Positions 50,948-59,715 are shown, numbered from the stretch's first letter. The stretch is DNA of 64,000 bases from Thermasporomyces sp040195635 (GCF_040195635.1 NZ_JBEFTX010000024.1:51671-115670); one strand, 5' to 3'. Translations and numbers: made by a program. Notes: a model not told the origin generated them from the sequence alone.

Positions 50948-51688
50948 TCAGGAACGGGTGGGATAGAGCACCAGCTCGGGCACGTGCGCCCGGGCGGGCA
51001 ACGACATCACTGCGAGGCACATCCGGGCCACATCGTCGGGTTGCAGTGCGTTCGCCAACATCTCCGCCGTTGGCGGCGTCGGTCGGCGCTCGACCATGGG
51101 CGTGTCGGTGAATCCTGGGAAGAGCACCGACACGCGGATCCCGTTGGCGCGTTCCTCCTCCATCGTCGCGTGCGCGAGCGCGGTGACTCCCGCCTTACTG
51201 GCTTGGTATCCCACCCCGGAGAGATCCGGCTTTCGGGCCGCCGAGGAAGTGATGTGCACCAGCAGTCCGTCGCCCTGCTGGCGGAAGACCGGAAGCACCG
51301 CCTGCGTGAGCACGAACGCCGCATCGAGGTTGGCACTCATCAGCTCCCGCCAGCCTTCGGGCGTGAGCTTCGTGAGAGCGCGGTTCCTGATGTTGGTGCC
51401 CACACTGTTGACGAGAACATCGATCCGTCCGTACGCCTCGACGCCCGCACCGACCGCTGCTTCGACCGCCTGCCGGTCCGTGGCGTCACCGGCGTACGCG
51501 ATGGCGGAGCCACCCTCGGCGGTGATCGTCTTCTCCAGCTCCGCAAGGGAATCCGCGCGCCGCGCGAAGAGGACGACACTGGCGCCCTCCGCGGCCGCCG
51601 CGACCGCCGCGGCCCGACCCATGCCACTGCTCGCGCCAGCCACCATGACGACCTTGCCCGCCAGCGAGGCGTCGGCTCCCACCCCCAT
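50948..51688 (-). CDS. SDR-family oxidoreductase
   Basis: A 246-residue short-chain dehydrogenase. VMVAGASSGMGRAAAVAAAAEG is the NAD(P)-binding motif (key residues GASSGMG), VNSVGTN replaces NNAG, the catalytic Ser is in LVHITSSAARKPD and the YxxxK in GVGYQASKAGVTALA. It belongs to the same operon as the isomerase; start and upstream stop share a base (51688), so coupling is tight. A sugar or polyol dehydrogenase role is likely. Confidence 0.9.
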   Translation of the reverse strand: MGVGADASLAGKVVMVAGASSGMGRAAAVAAAAEGASVVLFARRADSLAELEKTITAEGGSAIAYAGDATDRQAVEAAVGAGVEAYGRIDVLVNSVGTNIRNRALTKLTPEGWRELMSANLDAAFVLTQAVLPVFRQQGDGLLVHITSSAARKPDLSGVGYQASKAGVTALAHATMEEERANGIRVSVLFPGFTDTPMVERRPTPPTAEMLANALQPDDVARMCLAVMSLPARAHVPELVLYPTRS

Positions 51689-52533
51689 CACACACTCACC
51701 TCGACGACATCGGGCACCGCCGTCAAGAGGCGCTTGACATAGCGGAGATCGGTACGCGTCTGGTCGATCACCTGGTCGTAGGGCAGTTCGTAGTGACTGT
51801 GCAGCGACAGCTCGCCGTCGAACCCGATCGCCTGCAGGTGCGGCAGGATCTCGGCCCAGGGCACCATGCCGTCGGCGAGTCCGAACCAGTCCGAACTCCA
51901 CTCCCGCTGCCCGGTGCCCGTGGTTGCCGCGGGGAACCAGCCACCGTTCTTGACGCCGACACACGCCAACCAGGTTTGGAGAATCTCCAGCGTCATCCGC
52001 CAGTCCTCCCGTCCATCCTGCACCACCTGGTTGCCGGGATCGGGGTAGGCGCAGAGCCGCTCGGGCGGGTGACCCTCGAGCAGGACTCGCGTCAGCGCTC
52101 CGGACGCGTGGATCGTCCCACCGTGGAGCTGGATCGCGAGGCGTACGCCATGATGCGCGGCCAGCGCGTCCAACCGGGCAAGGTGCTGACGGGCTTCGGC
52201 CACGGTGTCGGCGTACGGCCTGATCGTCGGTTTGTACGCCCAGTAACCCAGCCGGATCAGGCCGACGCCCGCGTCGGCGCACGCGCCCAGCACCGCATCA
52301 GCCGGGAAGCGCTCGGGATCGGTGAGGTCGGTGGTCGCCATCGGCACCGAAAGCCCTTCGCTTTCCAGGCGTTGGACGGCCGCCGGGATGTCGCGGGCCT
52401 CGGCAGGATCGACGGTCGCGCCCGGCCGGACGAGCAGGTCGATCCCGTCGAAACCCAACTCCGCCGTTGTCGCTGCGATCTCATCGACTCTTCGGCTCTG
52501 GAACAACTTGGTGAACAGCACCGTCCGCATCAA
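51688..52533 (-). CDS. Sugar phosphate isomerase/epimerase (AP endonuclease 2 TIM barrel)
   Basis: A 281-residue TIM-barrel protein of the xylose isomerase-like/IolE-IolI family. VLFTKLFQSRRVDEIAATTAELGFDGID (described in part) is the typical opening. Metal ligands are expected at the H of LAIQLHGGTIHASG, the D of CAYPDPGNQV and the E/H of DGELSLHSHYELPYDQV. It likely isomerises a keto-sugar or inositol-type intermediate. The start overlaps the LacI stop codon by 4 bases. Confidence 0.86.
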   Translation of the reverse strand: MMRTVLFTKLFQSRRVDEIAATTAELGFDGIDLLVRPGATVDPAEARDIPAAVQRLESEGLSVPMATTDLTDPERFPADAVLGACADAGVGLIRLGYWAYKPTIRPYADTVAEARQHLARLDALAAHHGVRLAIQLHGGTIHASGALTRVLLEGHPPERLCAYPDPGNQVVQDGREDWRMTLEILQTWLACVGVKNGGWFPAATTGTGQREWSSDWFGLADGMVPWAEILPHLQAIGFDGELSLHSHYELPYDQVIDQTRTDLRYVKRLLTAVPDVVEVSV

Positions 52534-53678
52534 GGCACCTTCTTCTCTTCTCGAGCGCTTCGTCTCGCGGTGGACGCGCGCGCTACCAGTTGTGGGGCCA
52601 TCACCGTCGACTCCGGGCCGTCGCCGGCCTGGGTACGAATGGCGTCGAGCGCGAAGCGCGCCATGTCCGCCAACGGCTGCCGGATCGTCGAAAGGGGTGG
52701 GTTGTACAGCTCTGCGATGGTGATGTCATCGAAGCCCACGATCGAGATGCCGCGTCCTCGTCCCGGGACCGCGAGGCCGGCGTCGCGGGCCGCCGCGCAG
52801 GCGCCGATCGCGTACATGTCGTTGATCGTGACGACCGCGGTGGGCGGCTCTGCCAACCGAAGGAGGGCTGTCAGCCCCTGTCGGCCGAGTTCGGCGCTCT
52901 CACCGTCACCGAATCCCTTGCCCGGGTTGGACCATACGAGTTGCCTCCGGTAGCGGACCCTGGCGTCGGCGAGCGCGGCGCGATACCCGGCGAGTCGACG
53001 CCCCCGGCTCACCGTGGCGATCGCTCCTGAGATGAAGCCGATCCGGCGATGGCCGAGATCCAGCAGATGCTGGGTGGCGAGGTAGCCTCCGCGATGGTTG
53101 TCCACGCTGACGCTGACGAGGCCTGGCGGATCGCCGGCCTGGCGCTCGCGGTCGAACGCCACCAGGCGCAAACCTCGCTCGGTGAACGGGCGCAGGTGGT
53201 CCAGGGAGGGGAGGGACGTCCCGAGGATGACAGACCGGACGCCGCCTGCCCAGAGTTCCTCGATGTAGCCGTGTTCGCGGGCGGGATCGCGTTCGCTGTT
53301 GCAGAGCAGGACCTGGTGCTGGTCGCGGAGCGCCTCGGCCTCCACGGTCCGCGCGAAACTCCCCCAGAACGGGTTGGCCACCGACGGTACGACGAGGCCG
53401 ATGACCTGGGCACGGCCGGTACGCAACTGACGGGCGACCCGGCTGGGCCGGTATCCGAGCTCGTTGATCGCGCGCGCAACCCGTTCCCTCGTCCGCGGGT
53501 GCATCCGGGCGTCACGGCCGTTGAGGAGGTTGGACACCGTGCTCGGCGAGACCTTCGCGGCCGAGGCGACGTCGCGGATGGTGACACTGGCGCCGCCGGA
53601 CGCGGAGACGCGTTGAGTGGACACGGAAGGACGGGTGGCCGGGGCGGAGACGCGTGTGGGCGTACGTCCGCGCGGCAT
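52530..53678 (-). CDS. LacI-family transcriptional regulator
   Basis: A 382-residue repressor. The LacI helix-turn-helix is VTIRDVASAAKVSPSTVSNL with hinge RVARAINELGYRPSRVARQL. The periplasmic-binding-like effector domain follows (VIGLVVPSVANPFWGSFART, RIGFISGAIATVSRGRRLAG, ISIVGFDDITIAELYNPPLSTI). It heads and overlaps the isomerase/SDR operon. A palindrome 20 bases upstream (53698-53715) is its probable operator. The first ~28 residues are extra; the exact start is uncertain. Confidence 0.92.
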   Translation of the reverse strand: MPRGRTPTRVSAPATRPSVSTQRVSASGGASVTIRDVASAAKVSPSTVSNLLNGRDARMHPRTRERVARAINELGYRPSRVARQLRTGRAQVIGLVVPSVANPFWGSFARTVEAEALRDQHQVLLCNSERDPAREHGYIEELWAGGVRSVILGTSLPSLDHLRPFTERGLRLVAFDRERQAGDPPGLVSVSVDNHRGGYLATQHLLDLGHRRIGFISGAIATVSRGRRLAGYRAALADARVRYRRQLVWSNPGKGFGDGESAELGRQGLTALLRLAEPPTAVVTINDMYAIGACAAARDAGLAVPGRGRGISIVGFDDITIAELYNPPLSTIRQPLADMARFALDAIRTQAGDGPESTVMAPQLVARASTARRSAREEKKVP

Positions 53679-53697
53679 GCCACCCGCCCTTCAGAAG

Positions 53698-53731
53698 TGG
53701 TGTATCGATGCACCAATGTAACGATGCACCA
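53698..53731. promoter_or_regulatory. LacI-type operator with a repeated half-site
   Basis: TGGTGTATCGATGCACCA is an 18-bp palindrome with one symmetric mismatch pair and the central CG typical of LacI operators. A further CGATGCACCA half-site follows 16 bases on (53722-53731). It lies 20-53 bases upstream of the LacI start. Confidence 0.75.
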
Positions 53732-53771
53732 CCCGGTTTCCCCAGCGAGAGTCCGGAACTGGAAAGGCAGC

Positions 53772-53948
53772 GCGAAGCAGCCGGTCCGTCCGCCACGCGC
53801 GCAGGTTCAGCGGCCCCTCGATCCCGTTCGACGGCCTCGATCTGGCGACCTGGTACGACCGCGAGTCCGGATCGGTTCGCCTCCCGCGCCCGGGGAAGAG
53901 TGCGAGCGAAGCAGGTGGTCCGCCCTCCACGTACGCCGGTTCAGCGGC
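53772..53948. repeat. Diverged 43-bp direct duplication flanking an imperfect spacer
   Basis: The segment 53772-53814 and the segment 53906-53948 share GCGAAGCAG, GGTCCG, CCACG and GGTTCAGCGGC in register. The second copy covers the last codons and stop of the imine-reductase-like gene, so the first looks like a leftover 3' end from a duplication or recombination. Confidence 0.55.
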
Positions 53949-54816
53949 GTGCCGAGTCCGCGACCTCCTCGATGACCCTGGTGAAGCCGTCGTCTCCACC
54001 ACCGCGCGCCACCAGCCGTTGCACGGAGTCACGAAGGAACGCGACGTGGCTGGTTTCCAGCCCATCGGCCCGCCTGACCCGCACCAACTGGTCGAGCACT
54101 CGAGCGTGCTCGGTGAGGGTCGCGGGACCCACGGGGTACCGGCGTTCGCGGATCTCCTTCGCCACGTCGGGAAGGGCGTCGACGACGTAGCCGAGTTGCC
54201 GGCGTACGAACGGAACGAAGGTCTCCGGGTCGGTGTCGGGCGCCCCCACGAGGGCGAGTGCGTTGAGACAGGCCGCCTCGGTCTCGTACCACAGACCGAG
54301 GAGCGCGAGGTCCCACCGGCACGCCTGACCAAGGTCAGTGCCGACGTGGGTGGGCGTACCGAGTTCGGCAAGCGTCGCGGCGTACTCCGCGAAGGTTCGT
54401 TCGGCTCCGGCATAGAACATGGTGGCCGCGGGCGTTCCGATCTGGCTGGGCCCGGCCTGGATCACGCCGTCGAGGTAGTCCAGCCCGACCTTCGCCGCCC
54501 GCGTGGCCATGGCGCGCGCCTCGTCCGGTGTACCCGTACTGAAGTTCAGCAGCGCACACCCGCCCGCAGCCGCGCCGATCGCGTCGAGAACCGCCTCGCT
54601 CGCGTCGTAGTCCGTGACGCTCAGAAGGACGAGCGAGCTGGCCGCAGCGGCCGCGGCGGCGGTAGGCGCCGCGACGGCTCCGCGCGCGACCAGCGGGTCG
54701 GCCCTGCCGGCGGTGCGGTTCCAGACGGTGGTCGGATGCCCGCCGCGTAGCAGAGCGGCGGCGAGGGCGCTCCCCATCGCGCCGAGCCCGAGCACGGTCA
54801 CCGGTGGATGGTTCAT
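53941..54816 (-). CDS. NAD(P)-dependent oxidoreductase, imine reductase / 6PGDH-like
   Basis: A 291-residue beta-hydroxyacid dehydrogenase-fold protein. VLGLGAMGSALAAALLRGGH is the cofactor motif, TVWNRTAGRADPL the NADPH-selective NRT region and LLNFSTGTPDEARAMA the substrate region. The C-terminal helical domain (WDLALLGLWYETEAACLNALALVG in part) has the W...Y pattern of imine reductases/reductive aminases and not the K of hydroxyisobutyrate dehydrogenases. It is divergent to a TetR regulator with a palindrome between them. Confidence 0.87.
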   Translation of the reverse strand: MNHPPVTVLGLGAMGSALAAALLRGGHPTTVWNRTAGRADPLVARGAVAAPTAAAAAAASSLVLLSVTDYDASEAVLDAIGAAAGGCALLNFSTGTPDEARAMATRAAKVGLDYLDGVIQAGPSQIGTPAATMFYAGAERTFAEYAATLAELGTPTHVGTDLGQACRWDLALLGLWYETEAACLNALALVGAPDTDPETFVPFVRRQLGYVVDALPDVAKEIRERRYPVGPATLTEHARVLDQLVRVRRADGLETSHVAFLRDSVQRLVARGGGDDGFTRVIEEVADSARR

Positions 54817-54853
54817 GCGAGTCCTCCTCAGGGGGAGCTGCTGGGGAACTTAC

Positions 54854-54873
54854 GTTACGGTACGGATCGTAAC
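54854..54873. promoter_or_regulatory. Palindromic operator between oxidoreductase and TetR genes
   Basis: GTTACG-N8-CGTAAC (54854-54873) with flanking ACGTTACG repeats lies in the 79-base divergent gap, 22 bases from the TetR start and 38 from the oxidoreductase start. It fits a TetR dimer site controlling both genes. Confidence 0.68.
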
Positions 54874-54895
54874 AGAGGTGACTACACTCACTGTC

Positions 54896-55576
54896 ATGCA
54901 GTCAGGAAGCCGTCCCTCGGGCACCCGGCGAGAGCCGCGGACGCCGGCGGGCCGCCCCCGCGACACCCAGATCGACGCCGCGGTGCTCCGGACGACGCGG
55001 ACGCTTCTCCAGGACTCGGGCTACACCAGCCTCACCCTCGAGGAGGTCGCCCGCCGGGCGGGCACGACCAAGCCCGCGATCTACCGGCGCTGGCCGACGC
55101 GCCAGCACCTGGTGACCGCCGCCCTCGCGATGGGCTTCGAGGAGGTGCGAGCCCCGGACACCGGATGCACGTTGTGCGACCTCAACGAGGGGATCAATGT
55201 CTTCGTCGCGGCGTTCCGCCAGATCCGTCCGCACGTGCTCGGACCGCTCCTCGCCGAATGTGCGTCGAAGCCGGAGCTGCGCCAGGCACTGCTGACGACG
55301 CTGTTCGAACCTCCGCGCCACGCGGTGTTCCAGATGCTCGACAAGGCGGTGGCGCGCGGTGACCTTCGCGACGACCTCGACACCGGTCTCGTCGTCGACA
55401 TGCTGGGTTCGCTCGTCCACTACCGCGCGTTGTTCGGCCACGCGCCGATCGGCGAAGCCGACGTCGAACGCGCCGTGGAGTCGCTGCTTCGCGGCATCGC
55501 CACCGACTACCCGGCTCTCGTCGAACACAGTCGACGACTCGCCGGCACCCCACGCACCCATGCCGCCCACCAGTAG
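54896..55576 (+). CDS. TetR-family transcriptional regulator
   Basis: A 226-residue regulator from ATG 54896. The helix-turn-helix is TLLQDSGYTSLTLEEVARRA followed by GTTKPAIYRRWPTRQHLV. The C-terminal TetR_C-like ligand domain includes FRQIRPHVLGPLLAECASKP and HYRALFGHAPIGEADVERAV. The closest style is the TetR_C_16/AcrR group. It is divergent to the imine-reductase-like gene and probably represses it. The stop TAG lies 41 bases before palindromic element E. Confidence 0.9.
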   Translation: MQSGSRPSGTRREPRTPAGRPRDTQIDAAVLRTTRTLLQDSGYTSLTLEEVARRAGTTKPAIYRRWPTRQHLVTAALAMGFEEVRAPDTGCTLCDLNEGINVFVAAFRQIRPHVLGPLLAECASKPELRQALLTTLFEPPRHAVFQMLDKAVARGDLRDDLDTGLVVDMLGSLVHYRALFGHAPIGEADVERAVESLLRGIATDYPALVEHSRRLAGTPRTHAAHQ

Positions 55577-55617
55577 GCCGAGTGCCCGTGCCGGCTGCCG
55601 GTCAGGGCCTCCGCCCG

Positions 55618-55699
55618 GTGATCATGATCGTGATCATGAATGTTCTACGTACGTAGAGCCCCGTTCGCCTTCACATCCCCCTGCCCCTTCATGATCACT
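55618..55699. repeat. TGATCATGA-bordered palindromic element E (first part)
   Basis: The left border GTGATCATGATCGTGATCATGAA (only its positions 55618-55640 matter) pairs in its last 10 bases with TTCATGATCA at 55688-55697. An inner CTACGTACGTAG palindrome lies at 55645-55656. It lies in the convergent gap between TetR and the aldehyde dehydrogenase. Confidence 0.82.
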
Positions 55700-55703
55700 G
55701 CAG

Positions 55704-55820
55704 AGATCATGAAGCGATCCGGGACCATGAACGCGATCCGACACATGGACCCCGAAAATCTTCATGACCGAGATCATGATCACGGGTGGCCGCCCACGGG
55801 CGCCGGTCACGGGGTCATGA
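55704..55820. repeat. Palindromic element E (second part)
   Basis: GATCATGAAG near 55705 and CTTCATGACC near 55760, with further CATGATCACGGG copies at 55784-55795 and 55816-55827, form a second, more degenerate palindrome directly after the first. It runs into a 15-bp tandem array. Confidence 0.72.
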
Positions 55821-55910
55821 TCACGGGTGGCCGGATCACGGGTGGCCGGATCACGGGTGGCCGGGTCACGGGTGGCCGGATCACGGGTGGCCGGGTCACG
55901 GGTGGCCGGC
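55821..55910. repeat. 15-bp tandem repeat, 6 copies
   Basis: Six units of TCACGGGTGGCCGG(A/G/C) occupy 55821-55910. The unit starts with the TCACGGG that ends the palindromic element, so the array seems to have grown from the element's border. The 364-base gap 55577-55940 contains nothing else recognisable. Confidence 0.92.
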
Positions 55911-55940
55911 CCACTGGCACTGGCGCCTGACCCGCGGGCA

Positions 55941-57494
55941 CTACACGTCGTCGGTCGTCAAGGTGCCGTTGACACGGCGCGGGATGCCGAGCACGTTCTT
56001 GTCGCGGAGTACTTCGGGCAGCAGCGCCTCCGGCATCCCCTGGTAGCTCACCGGACGTAGGAACCGCCGGATCGCGGTCGTCCCCACCGACGTGTGGATC
56101 GACGACGTGGTGGCGGGCCACGGACCACCGTGCTGCATGGCGTAGGTCACCGACACTCCGGTCGGCCAGCCGTTCCACAGCAGGCGTCCGGCCCGGTCCC
56201 GCAGCAGCGAGAGGAGCGGCGCCACCTGGTCGGCCTCGGACTCCTCGGCGTGCACGGTCGCCGTGAGGTTGCCGCTGAACGCGGCGGCCGCGTCGGCAAG
56301 CTGTTCGACGTCTTCGTACTCCACGACCAGCGACGCCGGTCCGAAGCACTCCTCCAGCAGTGCGTCGGCGTGCTCGAGCAGCGCCGGCACAGTGGTCTTC
56401 ACCACGGTCGGCGCGACGACGAGCCCATCGACGGCGGCCCCCTCGACGAGGACCGAGATGCCCGGTGCGCCGGTCAGCCTGGTGATGCCCTCGGCGTACC
56501 CCTCCGCGATCCGCTTGTTCAGCAGCTCGGCGGCTCCTACCTCGCGGGCGGCGACGGCGATCTGCTCGTCGAGCCCGTGCCCCGCGGGTACGAACAACAA
56601 TCCCGGCTTGGTGCAGAACTGCCCCACCCCAAGGGTGAACGACCCGGCGAAGCCCGTCGCGATCTCCTCACCACGCGCCTTCGCCGCACCCGGCGTGACG
56701 AACACCGGGTTGAGGCTGCCCAGCTCGCCGTAGAACGGAATCGGCTCCGGCCGCCCCGACGCGATGTCGAAAAGCGCCCGCCCGGCAGGGATGGAACCGG
56801 TGAACGAGCCCGCCTTCACCCGCTGGTCCTGCAGCGCCTCGATCCCGCGTTCGTACCCCACGACCACGGCAAACGCGCCGTCCGGCGCGCCAGCGCAGGC
56901 AAGCGCCTGCGCCACGATCTCGCCCGTACGCTGCGACAGCGCGGGATGCCCCGAGTGCGCCTTGAGGATGACCGGACACCCGGCCGCGAGCGCCGATGCC
57001 GTGTCGCCACCCGCCACACTGAACGCGAACGGGAAGTTGCTCGCCGCGTAGACCACCACGGGACCCAGCGGCACCAACATCCGGCGCAGGTCCGGCCTTG
57101 GGCCCATGCCCCAGTCCGGGTCGGCCGGGTCGATCGTCGCCTCGAGGTACGACCCTTCTTCGAGGACCTCGCCGAAGAGTCGCAGTTGGAAGGTCGTACG
57201 CACCAACTCTCCGCGCAGCCGCGCCTCCAGCAGGTGGGACTCCTCCATCGCCAGTGGCACGAGCTCGTCGGCCGCGGCGTCGAGGGCATCGGCCACAGCC
57301 CGCAGCAGGCGTGCGCGCGCGGCGGGCGCGAGCGCGGCGAGCGGTCCAGCAGCGGCCGCCGCTGCGGCGAGGATCGCCTCGAGCTCCGCGGGTTCGGTGT
57401 GCGGCACGCTCGTCGGGTTGGCGACTCGGGTCGGCGGTGGCGGAGCCGACGTGGGCTCAGTCGGGGTGGGCACAGCTGATGCGGGCACGGTCAT
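55941..57494 (-). CDS. Aldehyde dehydrogenase, probable 2,5-dioxovalerate (2-oxoglutarate semialdehyde) dehydrogenase
   Basis: A 517-residue NAD(P)-dependent aldehyde dehydrogenase. YAASNFPFAFSVAGGDTASA and CPVILKAHSGHPALS carry the Asn and Lys of the cofactor site. The general-base Glu is in PFYGELGSLNPVFV and the catalytic Cys in GVGQFCTKPGLLFV. These strings are characteristic of the KGSADH type in oxidative pentose and hexuronate routes. ATG 57492-57494 overlaps the FAH-family stop by 4 bases. It would oxidise 2-oxoglutarate semialdehyde to 2-oxoglutarate as the last step. Confidence 0.9.
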   Translation of the reverse strand: MTVPASAVPTPTEPTSAPPPPTRVANPTSVPHTEPAELEAILAAAAAAAGPLAALAPAARARLLRAVADALDAAADELVPLAMEESHLLEARLRGELVRTTFQLRLFGEVLEEGSYLEATIDPADPDWGMGPRPDLRRMLVPLGPVVVYAASNFPFAFSVAGGDTASALAAGCPVILKAHSGHPALSQRTGEIVAQALACAGAPDGAFAVVVGYERGIEALQDQRVKAGSFTGSIPAGRALFDIASGRPEPIPFYGELGSLNPVFVTPGAAKARGEEIATGFAGSFTLGVGQFCTKPGLLFVPAGHGLDEQIAVAAREVGAAELLNKRIAEGYAEGITRLTGAPGISVLVEGAAVDGLVVAPTVVKTTVPALLEHADALLEECFGPASLVVEYEDVEQLADAAAAFSGNLTATVHAEESEADQVAPLLSLLRDRAGRLLWNGWPTGVSVTYAMQHGGPWPATTSSIHTSVGTTAIRRFLRPVSYQGMPEALLPEVLRDKNVLGIPRRVNGTLTTDDV

Positions 57495-58411
57495 CGGACA
57501 GCCTCCCGGGCAAACGGATCGGTCAATGCGTCGACGAGCCACGACAGCGGCTCCTTGCCGACCACGACAGGATTGGAGAGTACGCCGACATCGGCGATCG
57601 CGATCTCCACGACATCGCCGCCGGCCAACGTGAACGACATCTCCGGGATCACGCCGGTCCCGGTGGCGAGGAAGAACCCGTCCGGGAACGCGTCACCGGC
57701 GAGGACGTAGGCAACCAACTCGTCGAGCGTCCGCTTCATCCGCGCGGTCGACGTCTCGCCCCGCCAGACCGGCGCGCCGTCACGGTGCACCGTCAGCGCG
57801 ACGTCCAGGGCGGTGGCGTCGGGGATTTCCCACGCCGGCCGGATGCCGGTCGAGAGCGCGCAACTCCCGGCGTACACCTTCGCCTGGGGGAGGTAGAGCG
57901 GGTTCTCGCCCTCGATGACGCGGGAGCTGACGTCGTTGCACACGACGTAGCCGACGATCTCGCCGAAGGTGTTGGAGACGAGGCCCAGCTCAGGCTCCGG
58001 CACGTCGAGTCCGGAATCGGCCCGGATGCCGATCGGCTCACCATCGGTGACGACCCGCCAGGGTAGGGCCTTGAAGAACAGCTCCGGCCGCTGCGCGTCG
58101 TAGACCTTCTCATAGACCGTCTTCTCGCTGCTCTCCTCGACGCGGGCGTCCTTGGAGCGTTCGTAGGTCACACCGGACGCCCACACCTCCGTACGCCCGT
58201 CGACGGGCGGGAGCAGGAGGACGTCGGCCTCGTCGAGGACGCCGTCGCCCGTGCCCGCGGCGGCCTCGACCAGCCCGCGAACCTCCTTGTACGGAAGCCG
58301 AAGCAGCTCCGCGACCTGGCTCACTCCCGCGACGGGCGAGATCCGCCCCGCATGGCGCACACCCACCCGGACGGCGCGATCGGACCGGTCGGCGTAACGG
58401 ACGATCTCCAC
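57491..58411 (-). CDS. FAH-family hydrolase/dehydratase, probable 2-keto-3-deoxypentonate dehydratase
   Basis: A 306-residue protein with the fumarylacetoacetate hydrolase fold. Metal ligands are E-x-E in DVPEPELGLVSNTFG and the Asp of VVCNDVSSRVIEGENPLYLPQ (in part). YLPQAKVYAGSCALSTGI is typical of 2-keto-3-deoxy-D-arabonate/xylonate dehydratases. Sitting between an enolase-superfamily dehydratase gene and a semialdehyde dehydrogenase gene, it should convert 2-keto-3-deoxypentonate to 2-oxoglutarate semialdehyde. The pathway role is inference from context. Confidence 0.87.
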   Translation of the reverse strand: MEIVRYADRSDRAVRVGVRHAGRISPVAGVSQVAELLRLPYKEVRGLVEAAAGTGDGVLDEADVLLLPPVDGRTEVWASGVTYERSKDARVEESSEKTVYEKVYDAQRPELFFKALPWRVVTDGEPIGIRADSGLDVPEPELGLVSNTFGEIVGYVVCNDVSSRVIEGENPLYLPQAKVYAGSCALSTGIRPAWEIPDATALDVALTVHRDGAPVWRGETSTARMKRTLDELVAYVLAGDAFPDGFFLATGTGVIPEMSFTLAGGDVVEIAIADVGVLSNPVVVGKEPLSWLVDALTDPFAREAVR

Positions 58412-58497
58412 GAGGTGCCTCCTTCGGCGGGCCGCACAAAGCCACGGGCCTCACGCAGTCATCTGAGGGCAGTCATCTGATGTATGGCGGTCGGCGT

Positions 58498-59715
58498 TCA
58501 GTCTTCCAAACCGGTCACCCGACGCGACACCCCGGGCCGACCAGCGAGATTTTCGACCAGTCGTACGCCGAGACCGGGTTCGGAACCCAACCTGACCACG
58601 CCGTCGGCCACCTCCGGCAAGCCTTCGACCAGTTCGGCGTACCACGTCCGCAGGAAGGCGCGGACCGTCTCCTGGATCATGCCGTTCGGCTGGCTGAGTA
58701 CCACGTGACAGCAGGCGGCAAACGCCACCGGCCCGGTGCAGTCGTGCGGCGCCACCGGTACTCCGAACGTGTCGGCGAGGGTCGCGACCTTGCGTGCCTC
58801 GGTGATCCCACCGGTCCAACCTATGTCGACGGTGACGACGTCGATCGCGCCCTGCTGGAGCAGCGGGAGGAACCCGCGCCGGCCGGTGACGGTCTCTCCG
58901 GTGGCGATCGGCACGTCGACGGCGCGGCGCAGGGCGGCGAGGGCATCCACCGCGTCCGGGCGGATCGGATCCTCGACCCAGAGCGGGCGGTAGGGCGCGA
59001 GCGCGGCGCAGATGCGTTCGGCGCAGGGGCGGTTCCAGAGGCCGTGCAACTCGACCATGACGTCCATGTCCGGGGCGCCGGCCGAACGGATCTGGTCGAG
59101 CACCGAGAGCCCCCGCGCGAGTTCGGCCTCGGTGATCGCGGTGCCGTTACTGCGTTCGGCGTAGGAGTCGAACGGCCACACCTTCATCGCGGTGACGCCG
59201 TCCGCGCGGAGGTCCTTCGCCAGTTCGCCTGGTCGGTTCAGGAAGGCGTCGAGGTCTTCGTACTGCCGGCCCGCTGCCGCGCCTGGCCCGGCGCCGATTC
59301 CCCAGTTGTCCATCTCCTGCCGGGTGGAGGTGCGTACGTAGCCGGGGCCGGCGCAGGTGTTGTAGACCCGCAGCTCGGGCCGGACCGCGCCGCCGAGGAG
59401 GTCCGCGACCGGCAGACCGGCGCGCTTACCGAGCAGGTCCCACAGAGCGAGGTCCACGGCCCCGATCGCGCGGGTCTCCACGCCGCCGCCCTGGTAGCCG
59501 GTGTACGGCGCGAGCCGGGTGGCAGCCTGCTGGGGCAGCAGATCGTCGGTGCCGAGGATCACCGGGGCCACCGTGTCGTGGAGGTAGGCCTCGACCGCGC
59601 TCGCGGCGAAGAACGCCTCGCCGATGCCGGTCTGGCCAACGTCTGTGTGGAGTTGGAGCAGACAGACATTGGGCTGGATGGAGGGTCTCAGCGTTTCCAC
59701 CGCCGTGATCCGCAC
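58498..59715 (-). CDS. Enolase-superfamily sugar-acid dehydratase (mandelate racemase subgroup)
   Basis: A 405-residue enolase-superfamily enzyme. The capping domain contains QTGIGEAFFAASAVEAYL. The barrel has Lys in AMKVWPFDSYA, metal ligands E in DVMVELHGLWN (with adjacent His), E in LWVEDPIRPD and E in IATGETVTGR, and a final His/Asp in VAPHDCTGPVAFAA. This set fits acid-sugar dehydratases. GTG 59713-59715 follows GAGGAGGCGG. It should dehydrate a pentonate or hexonate to the 2-keto-3-deoxy acid used by the FAH-family enzyme encoded 86 bases downstream. Confidence 0.9.
   Translation of the reverse strand: MRITAVETLRPSIQPNVCLLQLHTDVGQTGIGEAFFAASAVEAYLHDTVAPVILGTDDLLPQQAATRLAPYTGYQGGGVETRAIGAVDLALWDLLGKRAGLPVADLLGGAVRPELRVYNTCAGPGYVRTSTRQEMDNWGIGAGPGAAAGRQYEDLDAFLNRPGELAKDLRADGVTAMKVWPFDSYAERSNGTAITEAELARGLSVLDQIRSAGAPDMDVMVELHGLWNRPCAERICAALAPYRPLWVEDPIRPDAVDALAALRRAVDVPIATGETVTGRRGFLPLLQQGAIDVVTVDIGWTGGITEARKVATLADTFGVPVAPHDCTGPVAFAACCHVVLSQPNGMIQETVRAFLRTWYAELVEGLPEVADGVVRLGSEPGLGVRLVENLAGRPGVSRRVTGLED

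Noticed and set aside
55821..55910. Regular 15-bp repeats resembling a CRISPR or iteron origin
   Set aside because: No spacers, no cas or replication genes nearby, and the repeat derives from a palindrome border.
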